A program made the position numbers and the translations under genes. This document shows, in pieces, positions 41,922 to 53,617 of a stretch of 64,000 nt of DNA (its first letter is position 1; every line of letters starts with the position of its first letter). Source of the DNA: Saccharopolyspora sp. NFXS83 (GTDB lineage Bacteria; Actinomycetota; Actinomycetes; Mycobacteriales; Pseudonocardiaceae); assembly GCF_026241095.1 (NCBI RefSeq), contig NZ_JAPFGB010000022.1:1-64000 (forward strand), written 5' to 3'. The notes under the pieces were generated by a model that saw only the letters and a list, made by a program, of their open reading frames with translations, did not search any database and was not told the DNA's origin.

Positions 41922-43754
41922 TTACTTCAGATCCTCATCCGCGACGACGAACAGTTCGGAGTGCGGTTTGGCGTTCCCGAACGGTCCGTGCGGCCACGAC
42001 TTCCGGTTGAAGTTGATCCCGGTCTCACCGGTCACTTCGTCCTTGAAGGTCTCGTCGACGCTGACCTTGCCGTCCTTGGCCAGGTCGACCATGTTGACCT
42101 TGTGGTCGCCGTCGAGTCCGGAACGGGCCACGAAGTAGTTCGACACGGCGAGCCTGCTCGGCTGCTTGGTCTCCTCGTAGCGTCCGTCGGCGCCTTCGGT
42201 GAAGTTGTCGTAGGCGCCCCAGTGCGGCCCCGCGCCCGGCTGTCCCGGGTTGATGGGTGCCGCGCCGGCCAGCGTCGGGCAGTCCTGGCCGCCACCGTTC
42301 TCCGCCTTCTCGACGGTGTCGATGGTGCACTTGAAGTCGGTCCCGGCGTTGACGATCTTGGAGACGTCCAGGGTGTAGACGCCACCGGTGGATCCGGGGT
42401 CGTCCGGGCCGAGCGCGCCCTTCTGCCGCCCCTGCACCGCGCGGTACAGGAACTTGTCGTCGGGGCTGGTCTGGATCCAGCCGCCGTTGGAGCTGCTGCC
42501 CCTGGCGTCGTTGTTGGCCGGGTCGATGGCCTTCAACGCCTGCCCGTCGTCGAAGACCTGGGTCCAGCGCGGCGCCGGTGCGGTGATGTCCGGCGTGTAG
42601 AACACCGCACCGCCCTGCATGGTCTGGGCGAACGCACCCTTGTGACCGGGCAGGTTGGTGACGGTCGTTTCCATCACCGCGCGGCTCTCGGAGTGCAGCG
42701 GGTCGGCGGGGTCGGCCCGCGGCCCGTCGGGCAGGTAGGACACGGCCCGCAGCTTGGGGTGGTTGCGGTCGGAGATGTCCCAGGTTCGGACGGTCGGCCT
42801 GCGCAGGTACGGCGACGGCTGCTTGACCGGGTCCAGGATGATGTTGCGGGGTTCCGCGTAGTCACTGGTGATCAGCGTGTCCAGGTCTTCGCGAGCCTGG
42901 ATGCCGTGCGGGTTGGCGCAGGTCGGCTTGCCGAGTCGCGGCAGGTTGTCGCACAGCTTCGGGTCGTCGCCCTGCGGTGTCGCCGCGGGGGATTGCGACA
43001 GCACCTTCCCGTTCGGGTCGAATCGCACGACTTCCCCGGGACTGCCCGCGAAACCATTTCCGACGTGCACGGATCCGTCGTCGTACCGGTAAGGACCGGG
43101 TGCGACGGGACCACCCATGTAGGTGCCGTAGGAAGTGCCGTCCGACAGCGTCCAATACGCGTCCGGAACGGAACCGCCGAGCGTCTGGGTCGGCAGGCTG
43201 ACGCCCTTGAGCTCCAGGTTCGGCAGTTTCGTGACGTCGAACGCGTAAGTGGCACCGAGGAACAGGGCACCGGCGAAAATGGTGTCGCCCTTGTGCCACA
43301 CGTATTGCATGTGGTGCGGCTCGTTCTCCACCAACGGCCCGACGGTCGCGGTGTTGACGACCTTGCCGTAGGTCGACGAACCCTTGGTCGCGTCGATGAC
43401 GGCGAGGAAGTCGGGACCGGGAAGGGCGTTCTTCACCTTGTCGACGGGGTTTCCGATCGAACCGGGAAGATTCTTCACGTCCTTGACGGCGGTGTCGGCG
43501 ATGTTCTCGTCACCGGCCCACACCACCAGCCATTCCTTGCGCTTGCCGTCGGCTGCTTTGGTGGCGTTCCGGCTCACGACATGGTTGGTGACCGAGTAGT
43601 TCTTGCCGTCGGCTCCGGGCACCTGATGCGTCGTGACCTGCACGTCCGCGTAGGCCTCGGTATCACCGACCGGCAGCGTGACGGCACCGACGGCGAGCAG
43701 CGCGGCGGCCACCCCGGTCAGTCCCTTGCGCCATGCACGCGACTGGGTTCTCAT
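41922..43754 (-). CDS. secreted SELENBP1/SBP56 (methanethiol oxidase) homologue
   Basis: 610 residues with a signal peptide (cleavage near AYA-DVQVT, residue 36). It aligns by eye with human SELENBP1 along its whole length: PDFLAVIDATKGSSTYGKVV, VENEPHHMQY (His147-His148, like ELHHSGW), a propeller strand ATYAFDV, LITSDYAEPRN (like MISTEWAAPN), TWDISDRNHPK, SPDDKFLY (like SLDDRFLY) and KPHSELFV near the end (His598, like LAHELRY). Members are copper-dependent methanethiol oxidases or selenium carriers. The selenium-binding CSSC is absent. ATG follows GGAGAGAAG directly. Larger than the usual 460-470 residues, with insertions. Confidence 0.85.
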   Translation of the reverse strand: MRTQSRAWRKGLTGVAAALLAVGAVTLPVGDTEAYADVQVTTHQVPGADGKNYSVTNHVVSRNATKAADGKRKEWLVVWAGDENIADTAVKDVKNLPGSIGNPVDKVKNALPGPDFLAVIDATKGSSTYGKVVNTATVGPLVENEPHHMQYVWHKGDTIFAGALFLGATYAFDVTKLPNLELKGVSLPTQTLGGSVPDAYWTLSDGTSYGTYMGGPVAPGPYRYDDGSVHVGNGFAGSPGEVVRFDPNGKVLSQSPAATPQGDDPKLCDNLPRLGKPTCANPHGIQAREDLDTLITSDYAEPRNIILDPVKQPSPYLRRPTVRTWDISDRNHPKLRAVSYLPDGPRADPADPLHSESRAVMETTVTNLPGHKGAFAQTMQGGAVFYTPDITAPAPRWTQVFDDGQALKAIDPANNDARGSSSNGGWIQTSPDDKFLYRAVQGRQKGALGPDDPGSTGGVYTLDVSKIVNAGTDFKCTIDTVEKAENGGGQDCPTLAGAAPINPGQPGAGPHWGAYDNFTEGADGRYEETKQPSRLAVSNYFVARSGLDGDHKVNMVDLAKDGKVSVDETFKDEVTGETGINFNRKSWPHGPFGNAKPHSELFVVADEDLK

Positions 43755-44374
43755 CTTCTCTCCGGTCTGTAACTGATTTCCACCAACGTCTCGACACCAT
43801 TTCTTCTCATTCGGACTACGGGATTCGGACACGCAGGTGTCCCCACAACCGGTTTCCCGATGATCAGAATCGAGTGGAAACCGCTTCAGGGCACACGGGG
43901 TCACCGGACCACGCGGTCGCGTTCCGGAATCGGATGAATCGACGAGCCGACGGGGTCGAAATCGGATCAGGGAAGAATGCGGCCCGATGCTGCTTTCCCG
44001 GCGTCCGGCACCCGTTCATGCGGCTGCCGATCCGGGGATGGATTTCGTCCGGATCGGGTGCTGGTCAGGTCATCGGAAACGACCGCGAAATGCGTTTGCT
44101 CAGCGGATCGACCGCGGATGCGCGGAACCGCGCCACCCCGGCGAACGCAGTAATCAGAAACTACGACAGAGGGCGCTGGATTGCTGCTGCAAATCTACGT
44201 GCAGGCGGACCACCAGAGTGGCGAACCTCGACATGCGATAGATCATGCGGCGCCTGCGCAGACGATGTCAACTGACCGACCACAGCATGAGATGAAGGCC
44301 GCGAATCCCAGGCGAAAGCATTGCGAAACGGCAACCATCACCCGGATGCGGGTACCGGCGATGAGCCGGACGAA
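43755..44374. other. gene-free stretch between the SELENBP1-like gene and the dapB unit
   Basis: About 620 bases, the longest gene-free part of the window. Open frames here have no conserved motifs and unlikely composition. It must contain the promoter of the SELENBP1-like gene near 43760-43850. A GACCACCAGAG motif at 44207-44217 also occurs beside the structured element (15974-15984). Nothing else recognised. Confidence 0.55.
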
Positions 44375-44860
44375 CTACCGTTCCGCGTCCGCTTCGCCCC
44401 GCTGGAGCTCGATCGCCCGGCGCATCGCCTTGCGCCCTCGGTTGCGGTCCCCGGCGAGGTCGTACGCCTGCGCGAGGGCGAACCAGGCCCGCCAATCGCG
44501 CGGGGATTCTTCCAGCTCCGCCTGCTTCGCGTCGAACCACTCGTCGGCGGCTTCCCGCTCCACGCGGCCGGACGGGCGGCGCGGCAGGTGCGACACGTCC
44601 GGCAGCGAGCCTTCGTCGTGCAGCAGCCGCGCGAGCCGCTCCATCTGCGTCCCGAATCGGAGCTGGTCCACCACCAGCAGCGCGCCCAGCACCGGAAGCA
44701 CGAAGATCGCGACGCCGAGCGCCACGAAGATCGGCCGACCGGTGACGATCATCGTGATCGCCCGGCCGCCCATCAGCACCAGGTACACCAGCAGCACCGC
44801 GGCGACCACGAACGCCGCGGTGCGCGGGCCGAGCCCGCGCCGCCGCTCACCGTCGGACAT
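44375..44860 (-). CDS. membrane protein with TPR-like C-terminus
   Basis: 161 residues. Two membrane helices (about 14-34 and 41-64), a linker, and a TPR-like helical pair WRAWFALAQAYDLAGDRNRGRKAMRRAIELQ (about 122-152). In M. tuberculosis a comparable membrane protein (Rv2772c) follows dapB. Its ATG immediately follows the dapB stop (TGAATG), so it is translationally coupled to dapB. Function unknown. Confidence 0.88.
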   Translation of the reverse strand: MSDGERRRGLGPRTAAFVVAAVLLVYLVLMGGRAITMIVTGRPIFVALGVAIFVLPVLGALLVVDQLRFGTQMERLARLLHDEGSLPDVSHLPRRPSGRVEREAADEWFDAKQAELEESPRDWRAWFALAQAYDLAGDRNRGRKAMRRAIELQRGEADAER

Positions 44861-47007
<2,147 letters not shown>

Positions 47008-47047
47008 CTTCTCCGGGTCTCGTCGCCGTACGCCCTGCCACACGATA

Positions 47048-47082
47048 CGGCCCGCCCCGGACGTGCTGTCCGGGACGGGCCG
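47048..47082 (-). terminator. terminator downstream of pnp
   Basis: Fourteen-position stem with one mismatch (47048-47061 with 47069-47082), seven-base loop, 36 bases past the pnp stop. It separates pnp from pepR. Confidence 0.8.
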
Positions 47083-47118
47083 CCTTCGCCTCGCTGCTGA
47101 TCTCAGCGATTCATCGGA

Positions 47119-49380
47119 TCACTCGGCGGGCGCTTCCGCCGGAGCCTCGGCCGGGGTGTCCTCGGCCTGCGCGGCGGTGTCGCCCTCTTCGTCGACGACG
47201 ATGAGGCTGATCTTGCCGCGGTTGTCGATGTCGGCGATCTCCACGCGCAGCTTGTCGCCGACGTTCACGACGTCCTCGACCTTGCCGATGCGCTTGCCGT
47301 TGCCCAGCTTGGAGATGTGCACCAGGCCGTCCTTGCCCGGCAGCAGCGAGACGAACGCGCCGAACGCCGCGGTCTTGACCACGGTGCCCAGGAAGCGCTC
47401 GCCGACCTTCGGCAGCTGCGGGTTCGCGATGGCGTTGATCTTGTCGATCGCCGCTTCCGCGGACGGGCCGTCGGCCGCACCCACGTAGATGGTGCCGTCG
47501 TCCTCGATCGTGATCTCGGCGCCGGTCTCCTCGGTGATCGAGTTGATCATCTTGCCCTTCGGCCCGATGACCTCGCCGATCTTGTCGACCGGGATGGAGA
47601 CCGAGGTGACGCGCGGCGCGTGCGGGCTCATCTCGTCCGGCGTGCCGATGGCCTCGTCCATGACCTCCAGGATCGTGAACCTGGCGTCCTTGGCCTGGCC
47701 CAGCGCCTGCGCCAGCACGGCCGACGGGATGCCGTCGAGCTTGGTGTCCAGCTGCAGCGCCGTCACGAATTCCTTCGTGCCCGCGACCTTGAAGTCCATG
47801 TCACCGAACGCGTCCTCGGCACCGAGGATGTCGGTCAGCGCCACGTAGTGCGTCTCGCCGTCGACGACGTCGGACACGAGGCCCATCGCGATGCCCGCGA
47901 CCGAGGCCTTCAGCGGCACACCGGCGTTGAGCAGCGACAGCGTCGAGGCGCAGACCGAGCCCATCGAGGTGGAACCGTTGGAGCCCAGCGCCTCGGAAAC
48001 CTGGCGCAGCGCGTACGGGAACTCCTCGCGCGTCGGCAGCACGGGCAGCAGCGCCCGCTCGGCCAGCGCGCCGTGGCCGATCTCGCGGCGCTTCGGGCTA
48101 CCGACCCGGCCGGTCTCACCGGTCGAGTACGGCGGGAAGTTGTAGTGGTGCATGTACCGCTTGCTGGTCTCCGGACCGAGCGAGTCGATCGTCTGCTCCA
48201 GCCGCAGCATGTTCAGCGTGGAGACGCCCATGATCTGGGTCTCGCCGCGCTCGAACAGCGCCGAACCGTGCGCCCGCGGCACCACGCCGACCTCGGCGGA
48301 GAGGCTGCGGATGTCGGTCAGGCCGCGACCGTCGATGCGGACCTTCTCGGTGATGATCCGCTGGCGCACCAGCTTCTTCGTCAGCGAGCGGAAGGCCGCG
48401 CCGATCTCCTTCTCGCGACCGGCGAAGGGCTGCCCCTCCTCGATGCCGGCCTTCTCCAGCGCGACCTGCTTGATCTCGTCGAGGCGGGACTCGCGCTCCT
48501 GCTTGCCCGCGATGGCCAGCGCCTGCGCCAGGTCGCCGGACACCGCGCCTTCGACGGCGGTGTAGGCGTCGTCCTGGTACGCCGGGAACAGCGGGTACTC
48601 GGCGGTGGCCTTGCCCGCGGTCTGGGCCAGCTGCTGCTGGGCCTGGCAGAGGGTGCGGATGAAGGGCTTCGCGGCCTCGAGACCGGCGGCGACGACCTCT
48701 TCGGTGGGCGCCTGCGCGCCCTGGCCGACCAGGTCGACGGTCTTGTCGGTGGCCTCGGCCTCGACCATCATGATCGCGACGTCGTCACCGACGATGCGAC
48801 CGGCGACGACCATGTCGAACACCGCGCGCTCGAGCTGCTCGTAGGTGGGGAACGCCACCCACTGCCCGTCGATCAGCGCCATCCGGGTGCCGCCGACCGG
48901 GCCGGAGAACGGCAGGCCGGACAGCTGGGTGGAAGCGGACGCGCCGTTGATGGCGAGCACGTCGTACGGGTCCTTCGGGTCCAGGCTCATCACCGTGACC
49001 ACGACCTGGATCTCGTTGCGCAGGCCGTCCACGAAGGACGGGCGCAGCGGCCGGTCGATCAGCCGGCAGGTCAGGATCGCGTCGGTGGAGGGGCGGCCCT
49101 CCCGGCGGAAGAACGAGCCGGGGATGCGGCCCGCCGCGTACATGCGCTCCTCGACGTCCACCGTCAGCGGGAAGAAGTCGAGGTTGTCCTTGGGGTGCTT
49201 GGAGGCCGTGGTGGCCGACAGCAGCATGGTGTCGTCGTCCAGGTAGGCGACGACGCTGCCCGCGGCCTGCTTGGCCAGCCGGCCCGTCTCGAACCGGACC
49301 TCGCGGGTGCCGAAGGCACCGTTGTCCAGCACCGCGGTCGCTTCGTAGACGCCTTCGTCAACGTTGTGCGCTTGTGTCAA
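47119..49380 (-). CDS. pnp: polyribonucleotide nucleotidyltransferase (PNPase)
   Basis: 753 residues. Two RNase PH-like domains ([75 protein letters not shown]), a KH domain ([21 protein letters not shown]) and an S1 domain ([29 protein letters not shown]), then an acidic Ala/Pro/Glu tail. 3'-5' phosphorolytic RNA decay; in actinobacteria it also makes poly(A)-like tails and ppGpp-related products (called GpsI). TTG start with GAGGAG six bases upstream. Lies after rpsO, as in most bacteria. Confidence 0.97.
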   Translation of the reverse strand: MTQAHNVDEGVYEATAVLDNGAFGTREVRFETGRLAKQAAGSVVAYLDDDTMLLSATTASKHPKDNLDFFPLTVDVEERMYAAGRIPGSFFRREGRPSTDAILTCRLIDRPLRPSFVDGLRNEIQVVVTVMSLDPKDPYDVLAINGASASTQLSGLPFSGPVGGTRMALIDGQWVAFPTYEQLERAVFDMVVAGRIVGDDVAIMMVEAEATDKTVDLVGQGAQAPTEEVVAAGLEAAKPFIRTLCQAQQQLAQTAGKATAEYPLFPAYQDDAYTAVEGAVSGDLAQALAIAGKQERESRLDEIKQVALEKAGIEEGQPFAGREKEIGAAFRSLTKKLVRQRIITEKVRIDGRGLTDIRSLSAEVGVVPRAHGSALFERGETQIMGVSTLNMLRLEQTIDSLGPETSKRYMHHYNFPPYSTGETGRVGSPKRREIGHGALAERALLPVLPTREEFPYALRQVSEALGSNGSTSMGSVCASTLSLLNAGVPLKASVAGIAMGLVSDVVDGETHYVALTDILGAEDAFGDMDFKVAGTKEFVTALQLDTKLDGIPSAVLAQALGQAKDARFTILEVMDEAIGTPDEMSPHAPRVTSVSIPVDKIGEVIGPKGKMINSITEETGAEITIEDDGTIYVGAADGPSAEAAIDKINAIANPQLPKVGERFLGTVVKTAAFGAFVSLLPGKDGLVHISKLGNGKRIGKVEDVVNVGDKLRVEIADIDNRGKISLIVVDEEGDTAAQAEDTPAEAPAEAPAE

Positions 49381-49571
49381 GTGGAACTCCTCGTTTCAGG
49401 GGTCCACGGTCGCGCGGGGGAATCTTTCCGACGAGGCCGGTCATCGATCGAAGCCACCGGGCGGATGCCCGGAAGCCACTACCGAGGACCGGCGGATGAT
49501 GACCCGCCGTGGGCGTGGACCCACTTTCGTGCGCGGGCCTAGTGGCCCGCCTTCATGCGTTCAGTTGTGCA

Positions 49572-49606
49572 TCGGGGGAGCGATCCACTGTGGATCGCTC
49601 CCCCGA
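49572..49606 (-). terminator. terminator of rpsO
   Basis: Sixteen-base perfect stem (49572-49587 with 49591-49606) and a three-base CTG loop, six bases after the rpsO stop. In E. coli the rpsO-pnp junction is an RNase processing site; a similar role is possible. Confidence 0.88.
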
Positions 49607-49612
49607 CGTAGG

Positions 49613-49882
49613 TCAACGACGCAGACCGAGCCGCTGGATCAGCGAGCGGTAGCGCTCGATGTCGACCTTGGTCAGGTAGTTCAGCAGACGCCGACGCCGA
49701 CCGACCATCAGCAGCAGGCCACGACGCGAGTGGTGGTCGTGCTTGTGCATCTTGAGGTGCTCGGTCAGGCCCGAGATCCGGTTGGTCAGCAGGGCCACCT
49801 GGGCCTCCGCCGAGCCGGTGTCGGACTCGTGCAGACCGAAGTCGGTCAGGATCTGCTTCTTCTGAGCAGTGGACAGCGCCAC
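49613..49882 (-). CDS. rpsO: 30S ribosomal protein S15
   Basis: 89 residues, full length. [53 protein letters not shown] is the S15 signature. Binds the central domain of 16S rRNA early in assembly. GTG start behind AAGGAGAG. Transcribed toward pnp, with a strong hairpin between them. Confidence 0.98.
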   Translation of the reverse strand: MALSTAQKKQILTDFGLHESDTGSAEAQVALLTNRISGLTEHLKMHKHDHHSRRGLLLMVGRRRRLLNYLTKVDIERYRSLIQRLGLRR

Positions 49883-50212
49883 GGGTGAACTCTCCTTGTT
49901 TCGCGTGCCGTGTCAAGTGTTGCTTCGGGTGCGCCTGGCACCGAGCGCCGAGCTCGAAGCCGGGATGAACACCGGGTGGGAACGCACCGGACACGACTCA
50001 CGGCCATCGCCACACCTCGCACACCGGGCGGCCCACACCGGATTCGTCGACCCCGGACTCACCGGGATCCCGGTCTTCGACGGCTCCGACCCCCAGGTTC
50101 GGCACCGACCAGGACACTGATCGGACCGGAACCCCGGACCGGCCGGTCTCACCGGGTACAGGCACACCGGACACGGCCGCCACGGACTACAGCCGGATCC
50201 GAGGCCAGGGTA
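49883..50212. other. gene-free stretch upstream of rpsO, ACCGG-rich
   Basis: 330 bases between the ThpR-like gene and rpsO, which should contain the rpsO promoter. Between 49970 and 50170 the pentamer ACCGG occurs nine times, mostly as (A/T)CACCGG. No coding sequence supported. Confidence 0.5.
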
Positions 50213-50809
50213 TCAGGGGCTCCCCCGTCCACCCTGCTCCCCTGCGGCTCGGCGTGGCACCGCCACCGAATGCACGGTCCGGTACACCGACCCGGCCGGC
50301 TCTTGATCGCTGCGCACCAGCGCGACCTCGGACGCGTCCCACCACGGGCCCGCGCAGTCGCCGAGCCGGGCGAGCAGCGCGCGCCGGTCCGGCCTGCCCG
50401 CGTTCCACCGGGCCAGGGTGAGGTGCGCCCGGAATCCGTCCGGGTCGCCTCCCGCCGCGAGCACCAGCGCCCGCAGCGCGCGGGCGTCGGAGTCGGCGGC
50501 GGGCTCGACGCCCGCCCACAGGACTCCGCGGAACGTCCCCGCTCCCGCGAGCCGCAGCCGCGGCGCCGTCGCCTCGGGCACGCGGTCGTCCAGCAGGGCC
50601 GCCCGGGCGGCGGGGTCGGCGGGCCCGTGGAAGCACAGCGTCAGGTGCCACTGCCGGGACGGCACGAGTCGGAAGCGCCGCAATCCCGCTCCGGCCCGCT
50701 CCAGCCCGGTCTCGTCGAGCACGCCGAGGAGGTGGTCGATCGCCTCCCGCGGCGGCCACACCGCCGTGAACAGGCGCGGAAGCCCTGGCTCGTCACCGAT
50801 TCTCCTCAC
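50213..50809 (-). CDS. thpR: RNA 2',3'-cyclic phosphodiesterase (2H family)
   Basis: About 198 residues. Two H-x-T-x motifs (WHLTLCFHG and AHLTLARW) place it in the 2H phosphoesterase superfamily, ThpR/LigT type; it begins PRLFTAVWPPREA like the family's RLFxAlxpp. It opens 2',3'-cyclic phosphate ends of RNA. The start is uncertain: I prefer GTG 50809, close to the first strand, while GTG 50851 adds 14 residues; neither has a good ribosome site. Downstream of the HTH gene on the same strand. Confidence 0.88.
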   Translation of the reverse strand: MRRIGDEPGLPRLFTAVWPPREAIDHLLGVLDETGLERAGAGLRRFRLVPSRQWHLTLCFHGPADPAARAALLDDRVPEATAPRLRLAGAGTFRGVLWAGVEPAADSDARALRALVLAAGGDPDGFRAHLTLARWNAGRPDRRALLARLGDCAGPWWDASEVALVRSDQEPAGSVYRTVHSVAVPRRAAGEQGGRGSP

Positions 50810-50863
50810 ACCGCGCAGTGTCCCAGCGTCGCCGGGCGCGGCGGGGTCCACGCCGGACGGACC

Positions 50864-51349
50864 TCAGGCCGGGTCACCGCTGGCCGCGCGGCGCAATAAG
50901 CCCGCCAGCGCCGGGTAGCGCCCGTCGATCAGCGCGGCGGCGGCCTCCAGCTCGCTCGGCTTGGCCGCGCCGCGCAGCACCGGCCACGCCGCTTCCTCGC
51001 CGTTGGCGCCCATCACCGGCAGCGTGTCCCGCCCCACCGAGGGCCGGGAGTCGCGCACGTCGGCCAGCGCCGCCCGGATCGCCTCCGACTCCCCCGCGGT
51101 CACGCCGGGAACGAGCACCTTGCGCTCCAGCATCACCAGCCGGGCCAGCACCGACGGGTTTCCGATCTTGGCGCGGCGACCGCTCATCACCTGACTGAGC
51201 ATCGGGGCGCTGATGCCGAGCACCTCCGCGAGCTGGGCCTGCGAGATCCGGAACGCCACCACGAGTCGGCGCACCCGGTCGCCCAGCGGTTCGCCGTACC
51301 ACTCCCGCTGCAGCTCCAGATTGCGCTGGACGCTCTTGTGTTCCGCCAC
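50864..51349 (-). CDS. XRE-type helix-turn-helix DNA-binding protein
   Basis: 161 residues. After a polar start the helix-turn-helix is RISQAQLAEVLGISAPMLSQVMSGRRAKIGNP (about residues 32-63); the rest is helical and Ala-rich with no known ligand domain. GTG at 51349 is preceded by GGGGGAG. Its targets are unknown. It lies between ribF and thpR on the same strand, 131 bases after ribF. Confidence 0.87.
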   Translation of the reverse strand: MAEHKSVQRNLELQREWYGEPLGDRVRRLVVAFRISQAQLAEVLGISAPMLSQVMSGRRAKIGNPSVLARLVMLERKVLVPGVTAGESEAIRAALADVRDSRPSVGRDTLPVMGANGEEAAWPVLRGAAKPSELEAAAALIDGRYPALAGLLRRAASGDPA

Positions 51350-51480
51350 CTCAGCTCCCCCGGTGCCACCGTCGAACGCCGCCACCGGAAGATCCCCGGA
51401 AGCGGCCGGTACTGAATACTGCCAGGTCGCAACGTGCCGCCGGACCGGTTTGCGAAATTCCTCCGCCCCCACGGAGTGGA

Positions 51481-52467
51481 TCAACCGCGCGCACTGAGGA
51501 TCTCACGGGTGTGCACGACGTCCTGGTTCATCTGCGCGATCAAGGCGTCGACCGAGTCGTAGCGCTCCATGCCGCGCAGCCTGCGCACGAAGTCCAACGC
51601 CACGTGCTCGCCGTAGAAATCGGCGTCCACATCGAGCACGAACGCCTCCACCGTCCGTTCCGTACCGGAGAACGTGGGATTGCTGCCCACCGAGACCGCG
51701 GCGGCCAGCGTCTCACCTGGCTCGGAGGAACCGCGGCGGCGATGGGTGAACCAGCAGGCGTACACGCCGTCGGCGGGCACCGCGGAGTACGCGGGGCTGG
51801 ACAGGTTCGCGGTGGGGAAGCCGAGCTCGCTGCCGCCGCGGCCGGCACCGCGGACCACGATGCCCTCCAGGCGGTGGTAGCGGCCCAGCGCCGAGGCCGC
51901 GGCCACCACGTCCCCGGCGTCGATGCACGAGCGGATGTAGGTCGAGGAGAACGTCACCGGCGCCTCGGTGGCCCCGTCGGAGCGTTCGGTCAGGCCGCTG
52001 ACGAGGCGGTCCGAGGCCACTTCGAAGCCGAAGCGGTCGCCCAGCTCCGCCAGCACCGAGATGTCGCCCGCCGCGCGGTGGCCGAACGTGAAGTTCTCGC
52101 CCACCACGACCACGGCCGCGTGCAGCCGCTCCACGAGCAGTTCGTGCACGAACTCGGCCGCGGGCATCCGGGACAGCTCGGCGGTGAACGGCAGCACGCA
52201 GAACACGTCCACGCCGAGGCCTTCGGCGAGTTCCGCGCGCCGCCGCAGCGTGGTCAGCTGCGCGGGGTGGCTGCCGGGGCGCACCACTTCGGCCGGATGC
52301 GGGTCGAAAGTCATCAGCACGCAGGGGACGCCGCGTTCCCGCGCCGCCCGCACCGCGTGCGTGATCAACTGCTGGTGTCCTTGGTGGATCCCGTCGAAGA
52401 CGCCGATGGTGACGACGCACCGGCCCCAACCGCCAGGGAGCTGCTCCAAACCGCGCCAACGCTGCAC
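51481..52467 (-). CDS. ribF: bifunctional riboflavin kinase/FAD synthetase
   Basis: 328 residues. N-terminal FAD synthetase: TIGVFDGIHQGHQQLI (nucleotidyltransferase motif), MTFDPHPAEVV, STYIRSCI; C-terminal flavokinase: GRGGSELGFPTANL, GVYACWF and VGSNPTF...VEAFVLDVDADFYGEHVALDFVRRLR. Makes FMN then FAD. I take the GTG at 52467 (VQRWRG), the same beginning as mycobacterial RibF. 37 bases after truB on the same strand. Confidence 0.97.
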   Translation of the reverse strand: MQRWRGLEQLPGGWGRCVVTIGVFDGIHQGHQQLITHAVRAARERGVPCVLMTFDPHPAEVVRPGSHPAQLTTLRRRAELAEGLGVDVFCVLPFTAELSRMPAAEFVHELLVERLHAAVVVVGENFTFGHRAAGDISVLAELGDRFGFEVASDRLVSGLTERSDGATEAPVTFSSTYIRSCIDAGDVVAAASALGRYHRLEGIVVRGAGRGGSELGFPTANLSSPAYSAVPADGVYACWFTHRRRGSSEPGETLAAAVSVGSNPTFSGTERTVEAFVLDVDADFYGEHVALDFVRRLRGMERYDSVDALIAQMNQDVVHTREILSARG

Positions 52468-52504
52468 GGCTGGCAAGCCTACTGCCTGCCTCCGGACAGG
52501 TCGT

Positions 52505-53518
52505 TCAGCCCGCCGGGGTCAGCACCAGCACCGGTCGCGCGGTACGCCCCTCGTCCTGCACCAGCGCCACCGCGCGACCGTCCGGCCCGAACACGCCGCA
52601 GGTGCCCGCGACGCCCGTCGCCGGGATGGTCTGCCCGTGGGTGAGCGCGCGCACCGTGCTCGCGTCGGTGTCATGGCGGGCGAAGGCGGTGGAGATGGCC
52701 TGGTCCAGGTCCATCGACAGGCCCGGTTCGGCTTCGAGCCGGTCCAGGGTGCGGGCGGTGGCCAGTCCGAAGGGGCCCACGCGGGTCCGGCGCAGCTGGC
52801 CGAGGTGGCCGCCGACGCCGAGCCGGGCGCCCAGGTCGCGCGCCAGCGCCCGCACGTACGTGCCGGAGGAGCACTCGACGATCACGTCGAGCTCGATCAT
52901 CCGGGTGGGCCAGGCGGTCGGCGAGGCGTCCGCCGCCGCTTCCGGCTCGACGGGAGCGGCTTCGGGTTCCGCGGCGCCCGCTTCCGCCTCGGCGTGGACC
53001 GCCTCCGGCTCGCGGATCGCCAGCAGGTCGAACCGCGACACCGTGACCGGCCGCGCGGCCAGCTCCACGTCCTTGCCCGCGCGGGCCAGCTCGTAGGCCC
53101 GCTTGCCGTTGACCTTGACCGCGCTCACCGAACTCGGCACCTGCTGGATGTCCCCGGTCAGCTCGGCGATGCCGTCCCGGATCGCCTGCTCGGTCACCCC
53201 GTCCGGGTCCGCCTGCGAGAGCAGCTCGCCTTCGGCGTCGTCGGTGCTGGTGGCCGCGCCGAGCCGGATCGTCGCCAGGTAGGCCTTGGTGTCCAGCGCC
53301 AGGTGCCCCAGCAGCTTCGTGGCCCGTTCCAGGCCGAGCACCAGCACACCGGTGGCCATCGGATCCAGCGTTCCGGCATGCCCGACCTTGCGGGTGCCCA
53401 TGATGCGCCGCACGCGGGACACCACGTCGTGCGAGGTCATGCCCGCCGGTTTGTCCACCACGAGCAGACCTGGCGGGACGGCGGGACGGTTGCGTGCTGT
53501 TCGGGAGTGCTCGGACAC
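52505..53518 (-). CDS. truB: tRNA pseudouridine-55 synthase
   Basis: 337 residues. GLLVVDKPAGMTSHDVV and VGHAGTLDPMATGVLVL with catalytic Asp52; later SSGTYVRALARDLG and the C-terminal PUA-like TruB_C_2 domain. Makes pseudouridine in the T-loop of tRNAs. Residues 170-204 are an extra Ala/Glu/Pro-rich acidic insertion between the catalytic strands, absent from E. coli TruB. GTG start at 53518. Followed closely by ribF. Confidence 0.96.
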   Translation of the reverse strand: MSEHSRTARNRPAVPPGLLVVDKPAGMTSHDVVSRVRRIMGTRKVGHAGTLDPMATGVLVLGLERATKLLGHLALDTKAYLATIRLGAATSTDDAEGELLSQADPDGVTEQAIRDGIAELTGDIQQVPSSVSAVKVNGKRAYELARAGKDVELAARPVTVSRFDLLAIREPEAVHAEAEAGAAEPEAAPVEPEAAADASPTAWPTRMIELDVIVECSSGTYVRALARDLGARLGVGGHLGQLRRTRVGPFGLATARTLDRLEAEPGLSMDLDQAISTAFARHDTDASTVRALTHGQTIPATGVAGTCGVFGPDGRAVALVQDEGRTARPVLVLTPAG

Positions 53519-53617
53519 GGCTGGCAATCATCCCCGACCCGTTCCGGCGCGGTGGCGGCGGCCCGTCGAAGCGGTGCTCCACCCCTGAACGCGCGGCGAA
53601 CGCGATCCGCGCGCCCG

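Noticed and set aside
43733-44275. Open frame of 180 codons in the gap before the dapB unit
   Set aside because: No conserved motif, unusual Arg/Cys/His composition, no ribosome site, and it overlaps the start of the SELENBP1-like gene.
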